From Trichostrongylus colubriformis (taxonomy: Eukaryota > Nematoda > Chromadorea > Rhabditida > Trichostrongylidae): a stretch of 64,000 nucleotides of DNA. The position numbers and the translations under genes are program-made. Below are positions 1 through 11,700 of the stretch, piece by piece (the first letter of the stretch is position 1; each line of letters starts with the position of its first letter). Under the pieces are notes generated by a model. That model ran no database searches. It was not told the origin of the DNA and worked only from the letters and a program-made list of their open reading frames with translations. The stretch covers positions 8,309,992 to 8,373,991 of the forward strand of contig OZ022261.1 of NCBI GenBank assembly GCA_963978905.1, written 5' to 3'.

Positions 1-1103
1 CTAGAAAGTATCGCTTTGCAGGTGGCGCATGGTAGTCCAGTGAGTAAGTGCGCATTTCTCATATGCTCCGTCCAGGATCATTTGCCGTGAGCTCTCGGAT
101 GCTGTTCGGACACCTCTGTAGCATGGCGGTTTTGGTATGGGAAGGAAACAAGATAATTTTGGCGCTTGTATGCAATGTCTAGATTGGAGCACCACTGGTG
201 TAGCGTTATCGCTGTTCCCTCCCACAAACGGATCCGGGCTTTAGACCTGGCTGGTGCCATTCTTTTGCTCTTTTGGAATCAACGTGTCTCTTCAAAAGAA
301 ATCTGCTCATGGAAAGTGTGCGAAGGCACTAGTACACCGTATCACATGCCGATCTGTATCGTGGTGCAGGAGGTAATCGTGATAATTATACCGAATGCTT
401 GAGAGCTGTATCGCAATGGTCTCCACGGTGCAGCGGTTTGCTGCGTAGTTCCCACCATTGCGGCTAGCGATCGCATTCACGTGGCCTCAGAAATTTACCA
501 AGCACATATAGTGTGCTCAGAACGAAACCTAAAGAACTCCATGTACCTGCTGCCCAACGTTTCGGTGATCTCTTCTTCAATATCTTGGTGCCGGGAGATT
601 CCCCCTCAGACACCGAGGTGTCACCCCTATGATACTTTGATCCGGGACATATCGAAAACGAGAAAAGTCTACGTTCGGTGGTTGTGGCGCAAAAGGTGCA
701 CAAGGACCCGGTCCATGCTTAGGTTTTTCTCGGTTCTTTATTTTCAGGAATGGCTTTCTTTGATTTTCTTCGAGTAGCTAAAGAACCGAGAACAACTTAA
801 GCATGGACCGGATTGCTGTGCACCGCACCCAGCCTTTCCATGGTCGGCATAATTCTTGCCAAAGGTGGGGGCAGCTGTTATGGCATCCACGACATCTGGA
901 GCAGCTTCAAGGAAAGCTGGAGCAGGACTTTATCACGGCGTCGGCAGCTCCGCCAATGCCGTGATAAAGTCGCGTGCGCATCACATGCGTTGCAAAAACA
1001 GCCGGCTTACACCAAGTAATCTTGGACGGAGCATATGAGAAATGCGCACTTACTCACTGGACTACCATGCGCCACCTGCAAAGCGATACTTTCAAGATCA
1101 TCT
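1..1103. mobile_element. Foldback element with about 80-bp terminal inverted repeats (may continue left of window)
   Basis: Bases 1-80 recur in reverse complement at about 1023-1103 with very few mismatches (shared core GGTGGCGCATGGTAGTCCAG). Inside are two smaller hairpins: about 709-733 with 780-812 (CGGTCCATGCTTA arms) and 928-971 (GACTTTATCACGGC arms). I see no transposase. The left border may lie outside the window. Confidence 0.6.
225..490 (+). repeat. Left arm of a diverged inverted repeat (partner 2140-2420)
   Basis: This segment matches the reverse complement of 2140-2420 at roughly 70-75% by eye, anchored by GGTCTCCACGGTGCAG and TATCACATG.CGATCTGT. The reading frame here and the partner's minus-strand frame give weakly similar peptides (RIRA..A.GIL.LFW, SSxEI), so the ancestral unit could have been coding; I do not recognise it. 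Confidence 0.55.
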
Positions 1104-1204
1104 AGAGCTAGTCTGGACGCTTGATCGCAGCGAGAGACAACTGGCTGGGTTGAACTATCGTATGCTTGGAATCAATATGCCTTTGCCACTGACCATCCAC
1201 TTAG

Positions 1205-1228
1205 GGGGGCACTTCGAAAGTGCCCCGT
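1205..1228. repeat. Small hairpin
   Basis: GGGCACTT-CG-AAAGTGCCC forms a short stem just before the larger snap-back repeat. Confidence 0.5.
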
Positions 1229-1237
1229 GCGGTAAGC

Positions 1238-1406
1238 TCAGATAGTTCTCCCCTTACTTGCATAGGGGCTTTAATTTTATTGCATATCATGCTTCATACT
1301 GGGTTGTACTTGTACTACCCGAACTAGTAGTAGTCTTGAACCCAATATGAAGCATGATATGCAATAAAATTAAAGCCCCTATGCAAGTAAGGGGAGAACT
1401 ATCTGA
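1238..1406. repeat. Snap-back inverted repeat with 68-bp arms
   Basis: Bases 1238-1305 are the reverse complement of 1339-1406 with one mismatch seen; the loop is about 33 bp. The arms begin TCAGATAGTTCTCCCCTTAC. The near-identity suggests a young or gene-converted foldback MITE. Confidence 0.8.
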
Positions 1407-1564
1407 ACCCTTTCCTACACGAACCCACCGAGCGTAATCCGGTGTCCGAATCCTTGTTAGTCATGCAGCGTATAGCAGGCAGGATGATATGGAGGTTCAA
1501 CATAGGTAACTGGCTATTAACCACCGTGCAAGGTACTCCGTACATGAGTAACGGTTTTGCCTTT

Positions 1565-1700
1565 CAGCCCTCGACTCGACCCCAGGGAATATTCGAGTCC
1601 ACTGAGCAAGGGTATCTCAATTGGTTCCGTACAAAAATGTCCAACGTACGCGCTACAAGGACCTGCACATATCAACTAACAGTATTGTTTGATCGACATA
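1565..1700 (+). repeat. Left arm of inverted repeat (partner 2984-3115)
   Basis: GACCCCAGGGAATATTC at about 1578 and AACTAACAGTATTGTTTG at about 1674 occur in reverse order and orientation at 2984-3110. The arms are about 120-130 bp and enclose the 1705-1933 MITE and further repeats. Confidence 0.65.
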
Positions 1701-1704
1701 CCCA

Positions 1705-1933
1705 AACTAGATGATGGCAGTATCACACTGTGTGCGTGTATGCAGTATACCTTTGCTGTACGATGGAGCATAACATTCGTATACATGAAATCAATTTATC
1801 TATATCGTTGATCAGCAATCTAGAGGGGCACTCGACCAAGGTATATTGATTTCCTGCATAAAATTGTTGGACCCCTGTCGTACAGCACAGATGCGCTGCA
1901 TGCATGCACACTATGATACCCCATCATCTAGTT
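1705..1933. mobile_element. MITE with about 40-bp terminal inverted repeats
   Basis: Starts AACTAGATGATGG and ends CCATCATCTAGTT; the inverted similarity extends about 40 bp into the element (CACTGTGTGCGTGTATGCAG against CTGCATGCATGCACACTATG). 229 bp, non-coding, nested between the arms of the larger inverted repeat. Confidence 0.7.
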
Positions 1934-2119
1934 CAGGTATGTTGTACACTGAATCAAGAGCTGAATAGTAAAACATACCTCACACATGGAGCCCATGTCA
2001 TCCTGCCTGCTATGATTAACGATAATCGAGACACTGGTCTCTCGAAGGGGTTCGGTTGGAAAATTATTCGGGGTTCTTCCTTTTTTACATAGGGATGTCA
2101 CGGTAGGTTTCGATATGTA

Positions 2120-2156
2120 TGGCATCACTATGTGTGCCATAGTGATGCCAGCCAAA
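2120..2156. repeat. Hairpin with 12-bp arms
   Basis: TGGCATCACTAT and ATAGTGATGCCA separated by seven bases. Confidence 0.6.
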
Positions 2157-2420
2157 AAATGGAGAGCATGTGGATTCGATCGCTGGCTGCAAGGATGGGA
2201 AACGCTCACGCGAGCACTGCACCGTGGAGACCACTGAGTCACAGTCACTGAAGCATTTGTGCAACTGTTACGAGCACGTCACCTTCTGCAACACAACACC
2301 ACAGATCGACATGTGATACAGGTCCCTTCGCATCCTTTTCATGACAGATTAAGATTTCTTCCGAAGAGGCAGGTCGCTCCCAAAAAAGCGAAAGAATTCC
2401 ATTAGCCACGTGTGGAGCCC
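2140..2420 (-). repeat. Right arm of diverged inverted repeat (partner 225-490)
   Basis: Reverse-complement match to 225-490. Together with 1565-1700 / 2984-3115 it shows that 1-3115 is a stack of nested or partly overlapping foldback units. Confidence 0.55.
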
Positions 2421-2983
2421 GAATGCGCTCAGTGAGAGGGAACAGAGATAAAAAAAAACGAAAAATTAAACGCAGAAAGGCTTCTGAACGCCCTCGTGAG
2501 GCAAATCTGGATCTGTGCGGATGACATGATCTGCGCAAAAAACGCAAAAACATTACACTAAACGGGAGTCGAGCCCTGGTCGGTTCCATAGGTCCGTACA
2601 CCAACACCATCGTAAGCTATCACCACTTTGTCCTCTTTCCCTACCACAATGAGGGTGGTTTATGTGCGCATGTACTCCACGTATTTTATGCTTATATACA
2701 ATAAATTTAGACCCCCATTAGCCTGATCTGTCCCATATCCACCGGAACCCAGAAACTGTCCCTCATGTGTTCGAGTGAAGCGCCGTGTTCGTTTATCGTG
2801 CAACGTACAGCAGGCAGGGTGTTGTGGAAGGTTCTGTGTGGATAATTGGCTGCACGTTGGCTACGGTGCACGAACTCTATGTGTTTAGGAGTGGGGTGGT
2901 AGTATAATGCATGATATGTTTGGAATAAATTATAAAACCACACAGTGGAGGTAGGGAATGCACCAGCCGCTTTTTTTTTTCGT

Positions 2984-3115
2984 TCAAACAATACTGTTAG
3001 TTGATATGTGCAGTTCCCTGTAGCGCGCAGGTTGAACATTTTTGTACGGAACCATTTGAGATATCCTTGCTCAGTGGACTTGAATATTCCCTGGGGTCGA
3101 AACGAGATTTTAAGG
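2984..3115 (-). repeat. Right arm of inverted repeat (partner 1565-1700)
   Basis: Reverse complement of 1565-1700. In addition 2795-2885 resembles 1445-1540 in direct orientation (shared GCAGGCAGG and surrounding pattern), so the composite has both direct and inverted copies of its parts. Confidence 0.6.
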
Positions 3116-3899
3116 GAATCTAGAGTATGTCAGAAAAAAAAACTGTGATTGATTGGGTGGTAACAAACGGGGAGCCGTTTGCTTGTCGGGAAATGCTCTC
3201 TTGGCGCCTGCCAGGGTGCCTGCTGCAGTGGCATCTGTATTGGGTGATTCATTTATTTTTGTGACAGCTTAACAGTTGCATAGCTTTTCCTCTGAAAAAA
3301 AGAGAAGTGGCCACTCACCTCATGGCCACCCTTGTTTCGAAAAAATGATCGAGACCTTCATCTGAGAACTTGTCCGCAAAGGTAATTAGACCCCCCCCCC
3401 CAAACACGCTGCTACATTGCTCACGTAGGGGGATGCGAGCTTTAGCGTGAGCGTGGGGAGAGGGAGAAGAAGCTTCGGGTGAGTGAACCCCTCCTGCTCA
3501 TGGAACTTGTTTCACCCACGTCTAGGTTCCTTCCCTCCCTTATGTTTAGGCTAAATTTCGTATTCTCCCTTCTTCTACATGAAAAGCATGTGCAATCAGA
3601 TGCAGTAGGAAAGAGGAGGTGGGAGCGCTCTCGCGCTTTTTCACGTGTATTACAGCTTGCCACCTGAAACGTGAAGGTGCGTTTCCCTATTCACCTCCCC
3701 TTCAACCCCAGATTCAGGTCCAGAGTACAGCATACAGCCACGCTTTTCTATCGACCCTCCCTTGCTAGACTTTCAGTGGACGCTGTTGCTTCTCTTCTCT
3801 CTCCCCCTTTCACTTTCTCATCGTTCCTGTCACCTCCACATAATCTTCCCGTCGTTCGCAGAAAATTGAGGCTGTCGTATTCCAAACATTCCCTTGTAG
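3116..3899. other. No gene recognised
   Basis: Contains a poly-C run near 3391-3402. Two overlapping reading frames of 62-83 codons on the plus strand and one on the minus strand look like random pyrimidine-rich translation. Nothing else identified. Confidence 0.5.
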
Positions 3900-4612
3900 T
3901 TAAAGACACCGGAAGGAGGTAACTTTGGCCTACGGTAGAACAGACGTAGTGTGGACGAGTTCAAGTGGCCGCCATTGCACAAACTCCCCAATTTGACGCC
4001 TTGGCATGGTGCCAAGAGAAGATGTTTCTTTTATAAATTTGCTTTTTCCTTTTACTTTCTCCTTTATTCTTTCTTACACTGTTTCTAGATGTACTTACAT
4101 GAATGCTAATGTGGTAGGGAATGGCCACTCCACTGCGCTGGGAGTCAGGTGCTACACCTAACGTTGGCCCGCGGCCCGTCTCTCACAGCGGGCAACTCGG
4201 AAAGTCAGTGCGATGGTGCGAATGAGGCGCGAATACAATGTAGTAGGGAATGGCCACTCCACTGCGCTGGGAGTCAGGTGCTACACCTAACGTTGGCCCG
4301 CGGCCCGTCTCTCACAGCGGGCAACTCGGAAAGTCAGTGCGATGGTGCGAATGAGGCGCGAATACAATGTAGTAGGGAATGGCCACTCCAATGCGCTGGG
4401 AGTCAGGTGCTACACCTAACGTTGGCCCGCGGCCCGTCTCTCACAGCGGGCAACTCGGAAAGTCAGTGCGATGGTGCGAATGAGGCGCGAATACACACCG
4501 CAGCGATGCACTTTTGAATTCGGGTTTTTTCACCGATAATCGCTTCTAACCTTCCGCGTTCGTTACAAAATGCTCATTTCTTTGCATTTTTCTCTTGTTC
4601 CGGTTCCTTTAA
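3900..4612 (+). mobile_element. TTAA-bounded dispersed repeat, copy 1, with internal triplication
   Basis: Starts TTAAAGACACCGGAAGG and ends CCGGTTCCTTTAA, an imperfect terminal inverted repeat bounded by TTAA on both sides. Related copies with the same ends lie at 45163-45583 and 46824-47267. This copy is 713 bp because a 129-bp block is present three times; without the extra blocks it would be about 455 bp. TTAA ends recall piggyBac-type target sites, but no transposase is present, so the superfamily is only a guess. Confidence 0.7.
4111..4497 (+). repeat. Three tandem 129-bp units inside the TTAA element
   Basis: Units at 4111-4239, 4240-4368 and 4369-4497 differ at only a few positions. 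The other two copies of the element contain the block once, so the array arose in this copy. As 129 is divisible by three, an open frame runs through it and gives 43-residue repeats; I regard that frame as accidental. Confidence 0.88.
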
Positions 4613-4831
4613 ATGGTAACATGCCAACGGAAAACTCGTCCGGACTACCTGCCTCTTGGCGAAAAGGTCGTCCGCGCCGAGAATCAACGGTGGGAAGGGA
4701 GTCCTACTTCTCGAGTCTCTGGCCATTTCTTTTCGTTTTTTCTTCACCATCGTATTACTAAGCCCCTCGAATTTCATGTTCACTACATTTTCACCGTTCG
4801 TCCGAATTTCCCCCAACGCTGCCTTTAATCA
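4613..4831 (+). repeat. Dispersed repeat R2, copy 1
   Basis: Similar to the reverse complement of about 16050-16285: CATGCCAA.GGAAA, GAAAAGGTCGTCCGCG, TTCTGGCCAT-like and TCCGAATTTCCCC. occur in the same order. Both copies end in a CTGC.TTTAA-like motif. Non-coding. Confidence 0.6.
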
Positions 4832-5810
4832 TGTCGCACATGGTTTTCTTGTTGCCTTGCCATATAGGAATGCTGCATGTGGTTCGTGGAGACCTGTGCA
4901 AAGTCTCCAGCAAATGTAGTGTGTGTTGAATACGGAAGAACCTCTCTTGAGCATCATTCTGCGGACATCCTCAGACGCTTGGAAGGTTCGCTTGGGAAGA
5001 AAAATGGATTTCCCCGAGGTAGTGGTGGGGACACATGTAAAGTGATTGTTCCAGGAACATAAGTAAACAACTCAGTGTGAAGCTGGAGGCTTTTTTTGAA
5101 TGATGAAGCAACAGGGAACTCTTCTCCGGCGTGATTCACAATTTTCACACTCTGTCATTGGTTTGTAGCATACGTTTCTTTGCGACTAAAGCAAATTTCT
5201 GATTCTTCTCACTGTCTTAAGTTAGTATGGACCTTCCTGTACCGATTATCGGGGAAGATAAAGATACAAAGCTCCCAAATCCTTCCAAAAGACAGCGGCT
5301 ATAAAACTTGATTGTCATAATACTCTCATCGGTGTAATTTCTAAATATTTTACAGCATTGACTGGACTTATATGCCTCCTCTGTATACTACTATGGATGT
5401 CCCGGTGGCCCACATAGTGTATCTTTTTACGAAGAATTAAAATAGTGGTCATGCTTTGTGATTGAAATGAGCAAAATGAATGAAAGCAGCACAAAAAGCC
5501 AACAAATGATTTTTAATTGGCTGTGTGCAGTGAATAAATGAGCGAAGCATACATACAGTAACACAAGTTTTATTTGCACAATAATCATTTAAAAGGTGCT
5601 GTGAAATAAAAAATGAACTGTGAATGTATCGGTGTGGTGGCTTAGCGCGATGTTAGCACACGTGAGCCTTTGAAGAGTGTGGAAGCATCGTCGACGGTAC
5701 ACAACTCTCACTAAAGCAAAATCAAATTCACCGACAACAAAAGAAAGCAAAATTAAAGGCACATCTTGCTTTAATCACATTAGTCGATCACCTCCTTAGG
5801 GCACCATATT
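4832..5810. other. No gene recognised
   Basis: AT-rich with scattered short frames and no repeat I can pair inside the window. Confidence 0.45.
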
Positions 5811-5962
5811 AGCCAGCTGAACTAAAAGGGCGTGGTTAGCGTGGGTTCGAGAGGTGTACTGCCATGTTGGCACACTGTGGCATCGAAAAAGGTTACAACC
5901 AAATAGTTACCCAGGGATCTGCTCCCCCAGGAAGGTGAGTCGACTAATCTGATTAACAGGAG
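5811..5962 (+). repeat. Dispersed repeat R4, copy 1
   Basis: Shares ordered blocks with 23708-23850: CAGCTGA..., GGGCGTGG/GGGTGTGG, GAGAGGTG/TAGAGGTG, AGTTACCCA and ATCTGATTA. Divergent copy of a small non-coding repeat. Confidence 0.4.
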
Positions 5963-6510
5963 ATGTGTCCTTAAGCGCAGTGTATTACCAGTGGTATTAG
6001 TCAGCATAAATACTGTAAAGGTGGATGTAGACTTACTCAAACTTAATAAATGGCTAGAAAACTTTTTATTCTATTCAAAGACGTGTTTCGTGATAGCATT
6101 GGGCGGATAGTCGAGTTCACTAATGGAACCGAAGGTTTCAAATGACTAGCAAGTGAAAAACTGATGAAACCGTCCCTAGCACTTATATTTGGGCTCCTCA
6201 GCTTTTTTCAGAATCCACTCTTGCGTGGGTTCATGAAAGCGATCGACGAAAAATTAGCTATGCGACACGAAAGATACAATGCAGTGTGAAAGATGGACGC
6301 AGAACGCTTTGTTGGCATCGCTTTCACCAACCACGCCAAAAAAGGAAGAGGAATGCTGTTTGATCCCGGCTTGAGCGGCCAGGCCTCAACGCCGAAAGGC
6401 CACTTGTTGTACGGCAGTAAGGGTTCAACCCTATCCTAACTTATGATAAGTGAAACGCTTCTACTTATGGTACACAGTAGAAAGCTTCGTCTGTCCAATC
6501 TGCCTGTCTG

Positions 6511-6640
6511 GTACAGTCCAGTTCCCGTAGGCTGACGGGGCGTGGCCCACAGAGTTGGGTGAGAGTGTGTGGCGGGGTGAGAGAGATCGATACAAGTCCG
6601 TAGGCCTCGCCCTGTCAGCCGTAACTGAAATGGACTGTAC
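6511..6640. mobile_element. Foldback MITE, 130 bp
   Basis: GTACAGTCCA at 6511 is the exact reverse complement of TGGACTGTAC at 6631-6640; the arms continue for about 37 bp with a few mismatches (GGCTGACGGGGCG against CGCCCTGTCAGCC). Short (GTCT)n runs flank the right side. Confidence 0.6.
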
Positions 6641-8703
6641 ATCTGTCTGTCTGTTTGATCCGTGGTCTGTCTGTCTGCCTTCGGCAAATTCGACAGTGGT
6701 ATCACATTAAAGAACAAAAGAAATGGAAACAAGTTGTAATGAGTACGGCATGAGACTAAAAAGCACACCTAGCTTCGCTCCGCGCTCGATGGGTGAGGCT
6801 GAGCCAGGTGCTAATGCTACTCACCAATGCTGCACACGTGGAATGGGCGCGCGCCGAGGTGGGAGGAGCCGAAATGCACAATGCGCAACACAATGTGAGT
6901 GTAGAAACAGGGGAAATCGTACCACATATAAGAAAGGTGGTACGACCATCGCTCATCATCAACCATATCTATTTTATGCAAAGCGCAGGAAAAACTAGCG
7001 TGCAGTTTCAATGGGTGAATGATGAATGCTACAGTGGTGAGAAATTTACAGCTCCACTGGCGATTGATCGTTATCGATCGAAATTATCGGATTTCACGTG
7101 GAGGGTCAATGGATGAGTGAGGACGTAAAGATGACAACCCTATAGACCTGTCTCCCTAATTATTAGTTTTCTTTAGAGGGCTGGAAATGGGTAGTGGCAT
7201 GCCATGAGTCATTGGTCGAACCTATCAGTTTTGGGAATAGGATCGAGATGGGCTATCAAACCACCAGCTGGGCTAGCGCAAACTGCTGCGCGAGTAGAAA
7301 GAGTAATGTATCTATCAGGTTAATGCACAAGCCTCGAGACACACGATTTTTCTCAGTACTTTGCTACTCCATGGCTCTCAGATGTTGTATGTATATAAGC
7401 AGTATAGTCATCATTGTCTTCTACCACTCATCTCCAGTGACTGGGTAGCTACTAAATATCCCTGTTCAGAAGTTCATAAGCTACAATGTGAGAGGATACA
7501 CAATTCGAGTGCAGCTTGATAAATTTACTTCTCAGCGGCCATGATTAAGTAGTACTCGGAACATTTTAGGATAAGAGAATATGCAGTATGATTCAGAGCT
7601 TAGCTCTTTCTTATTTCCTACTCTACCTTTGCAACATGTTGGTGTTCGTAGCCATGTTATGTTGAGAAGACAAATCAGCAGCTTATTGGAAGATGATGAA
7701 AGCAAGTTTTAGCTAGTTTTTGGAGCTGTTTGGCACAAGCAGTAGTGGTTACAGTGCTACCAGCTGGTGGAACTCTGATGGTGGCATCCCTGAGAAAATC
7801 TGATGCAAATAGATATGGCCTGAAATTCAGCTACTACCAGACGCAGAGACCAGTCTCACTACTCGGCCAGGAACCTTCTCATGGTTAACAGAAAGTAACC
7901 AGCTTTCGTCTCTGATTATAATGGCTTGTATCTCTGTTAACCATGGAAGAAAGCAATGTACCCTAGCCTTTCACACTGCTGTTTTGTCCGTTCACTGTGT
8001 TGGTGAGGTATCCAACTACTCAAATTTTCTCGGAGCTCTACTTATGACATTGTGACCTTTGTATTCGCTTTCAAACCTCCGAAGATACCATTCTCTCCAG
8101 TGGGCGTCTAATACAAGTGGTTGGACAACAAGATTCGCATCTCCTGATCCAGAGTAGATGGAGCAGCGAGACACTATTGAATCCTAGCAGGCATCAATAG
8201 TGAGTTCAGTATAGGTATTAGCAGGTGATTCTCTGCCTAAGAATCGCACTCGTTATGAATTGCGGGTGTAAACAAGGGGTTATGAATTTGAGCAGATTGT
8301 TGCTACCCATTGACGAGGCCACCTCATATACATTTTGAGAAATTCATCGGAGCATGCTCTAACTCGCTAAGGCAACTGAAACTTGATAAAATTCGAGGGC
8401 AGTGAGACTTCAGAGATTTAGGAGGTGTCGCAAGACTTATGAATCGACCTAATAAAATAGGTCGATGTTCACTGTTCGGGCTACCAAAACAGTCCATTTC
8501 GCACTACACCGTGTGGTAGTCGCAGTAGTGTGCACTAGCCCTATTGGCTGGGATATTAACAACAGTATCTTTTGGTTGGTAGCTGGATTCCCCTCAAGAT
8601 CGGGCTACGAGCACCATTCTTCTGTTGATTTCAGAGAACAATTTTGAAAGACTGCTGCATTACGTAACTTTACATATTTCCAATGTATTTGACGTGAACT
8701 TAC
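6641..8703. other. No gene recognised; probably mec-2 intron 10 or beyond
   Basis: I searched the minus strand for the C-terminal MEC-2 exons (EEPPSLPKK-type sequence) and found none. The reading frames in this stretch are short and do not resemble known proteins. Confidence 0.45.
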
Positions 8704-8784
8704 ACTTTTGGAGCCGGTCGTTGTAAGAACGCACTGAGCAAATCAATAGGGAACGGAAAGATTATGGTTGAGTTCTTCTCTGCT
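8704..8784 (-). CDS. mec-2: mec-2 exon 10 (residues 348-374)
   Basis: Acceptor CATTTCAG|A and donor AAAAGT|GTAAGT, 81 bp. It encodes [20 protein letters not shown] and QRPAPK, the conserved C-terminal hydrophobic stomatin segment. The exon ends two bases into a codon (GT-), consistent with the Val that follows in the C. elegans protein. It is separated from exon 9 by a 4496-bp intron holding the RTE remnant. The next exon was not found between 1 and 8703. Confidence 0.92.
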
Positions 8785-11700
8785 CTGAAATGAACACGAT
8801 AAGTTGCAATATAGTTTGTCTGGAAGCGCATGCCAATTTATACCACTGATGGAAGTAATTACTAACGATTTTGTCACTATTTGTGCGTTTATCTTGCACG
8901 CATAACTTGCACGAATCCACTTCTAATAATTTACATAACGACCTGTACTCATAGTTCAAGCAGAAGATGGGCACAGGAGAAAGTCAAGACTGTTGTGATG
9001 TTGCTGCGTTAATGAGCGTGGCTGTGACTCCGCGCCTTGTAGGTACGAGTTACCTTCACACTATTAGGATTTGGATAGAGAAGAAGGGACGAGAACACAC
9101 GTATGAATCAGGGCTGACGCAAAGTGCACAGTTCAAGACAGGTTCAAGCGCGGTAGCTTTCGAACACTGCACATTTTCTACGCTTCATGCGGAGAGCGCC
9201 CAGTGCACAAGTTCCTTGACCTGGCACACCGGGAGAACTCAGATTCAATCCATTTCAAAAGTCGGAGCAGTATCGGCAGGAAATGCTTGAGGCATACCAA
9301 GAATCAAGAGCAGCCCTTGTTCCTTTCCATTACATCGCTCGAGGCGATTCGTCCACGTCCCTTCGTACATTAGCGAGCGGAATAAAGGGGAATAATTATG
9401 CAAGACGTGATGATCTGTGATATTTTGGGCAGGATGGCCTAGTGATAAGGTAGACATAGTGTTTTGATGGTGGCAACAATGTAAACGATTTTTCTCAGGT
9501 ACGCGCAGCACTACCGAGATGCAAGGAGAGCTCGGATGTAATCCCTGCTTCTGTGCTGGGTTGATTCAGTCTTTTATCTTCTGTATCCATGAAGGCGTAT
9601 CTTGCATAGATGCGGGGTGCGTTCTGCGTGGTGCAATCGGTATCCTGCATTGGGTCCAGCCGATAGCCTGCGTTCCAAGGATTGAGGCAATAAAGAACTT
9701 CGGCAGTGGGCTCCAATATATAATCTATGTCTAGTCTGGAATAACCTGATCAACTATCCGGAGTGTACCCAGCCCCCACAGTATACTCATGACTGAAATG
9801 GAGATCTGTACTTTCAACGCACGAACCACTACTGCAATATCGGAAAGTATCGAAGATGTGATGGTGCAGCCCAGGAATATCGGGCACGACGTCATCGGAC
9901 TTATTGAGACGAGAAGGCACTACCCGCTATACACCGCATACAATACTGAAGAGGAATTGTCCTTGGAACGCGCGACAAGAAATGGTCGTCAGTGTGGGTG
10001 TCCTTTGTAAGGGTTCAGGGAGTTGAAATCTAGAATATCATATTTTCCATGTGTCCCTTATCTAACCGGGGCATCAGGGAATTCTGCATAACTATGTCTG
10101 ATGTTTATGTTCTAGGCCCTTTGTTTCCAGATGACCGGACGGAAGAGGACCGAATGGGCGGAGCCGGGAGGAGGACGATGACGGGGACTCGGCCGTCGGA
10201 CCGTGACGCGACCGGTCGAACCTTCGCCGGAACTTACCATGCTTCTCAGTTCACTGATCTCTGATCCATTGCCTTGAAGTATCTTGTTGTCGTATCATTT
10301 ATGTGCCTTATAAATGTTTGTATCGTGGATCATAAATCATATAAGCGATGATGTGTTAGGATCGCCGTAGGAGCGATTGAGTCGCGACTCGAGGCCAGTG
10401 AATAGTAAAAAGGGAATCTGATGCTAAGAGGACATCAGATCCTTTACTGGTAGCAGCGAGTGCGGCGTCACTGAACCCTTACACCTTGCAGTACGTACCT
10501 AGCCATGGATATCAAGTCGTACGAAAAACTGACGATCGAAATCGGATGCGTTAGGAAAGATGTAGCACCTTCGATTTTAATCATCTTCGTCGCATACGGA
10601 CCAACACAAGCTGTTACGGACGAGCTCGAAGCATTCAGTGTGAAACTGGAGATTTTCTACGAGTTGGAGCATATCTTCCTCGAGGTCACTTTGACGACTT
10701 CAGCGATGAGATCGGCCTCGGCAGAACAAATAACGAACTTCACAACAGGATCCACGGAAAGCAATGGAATGAGCAGGATGAAAGACTACTTGAGTTATAA
10801 TGTTGATTATCTCCAACTATGCCGACTGGAATGCTGGCATGGTTAAATTATGGCAGTTCCAGGAACCTTCACATCTAGGATGGACCTGGGAGTCTCCCGA
10901 CGGACAATTCCACAACAAAATCGATCACCCCACTTTCGACCGAAGGTGTCTGAACGACACTGCTGTTGCTCTGATCCTCTATCGATGCGTGGAGAGAAAG
11001 CCGTGAAGTTCAGGAAGCAAAACCTCAGAACATTCATCAACTCGAGCAAATTCACATCTTGGCTGATTTATGGGAGGATTCCGTTGTAGAAAACATTTAG
11101 GAGGAGTAGAACCGACTCGTTGAACATCTTTATGATGGTGCAAGTGTAACAGATAGTTTGAAAGGCACCAAGAGACGTAACTAAGTCCAACATGCCATTT
11201 CCTCGGTGAGGAATTGTACAGCACCCGGTCCCGACAGGATCAGACTGGAACTCTGGAAAGTCTACTACCAGTCTCGAGGCTCCGACCGACTCTTCACACG
11301 TTACATGTCGGAATGCACGAGTCCCGTCTCGAGAAAAACAGCAGGACTGTGTTGCTGCAGAGCAGCGACACACAAAAGATACTGGCAACTGTTGTCCAAT
11401 TTGCCTGCGCTCTGTAGTCTACAGCACTTCACTAGAGCTATCTTAAATAGGACTGGCAGAAATCCAGAGCAGGCAGGGCTAGGGAGAAGGTCCAGTACGA
11501 TCGTTCACATGCACACAGCCCTTAAGCTCACTGAAGTGTTGCGACAGTATTAGATGTCGCTGTAACTCACTTTCATCGATTTGAAAGCCTTCGACATCGT
11601 TGAAACAGAAGCGGTTGTCGAGCCTAGGGAAATCAGGATGTCGCTGTAACTCACTTTCATCGATTTGAAAGCCTTCGACATCGTTGAAACAGAAGCGGTT

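Noticed and set aside
4149..4517. 122-codon frame with 43-residue repeats
   Set aside because: Produced by the 129-bp tandem block; the other copies of the element show no conserved frame.
6180..6240. Minus-strand AEEPK-like peptide as the next mec-2 exon
   Set aside because: No acceptor in the phase required by exon 10, and a stop follows after a few codons.
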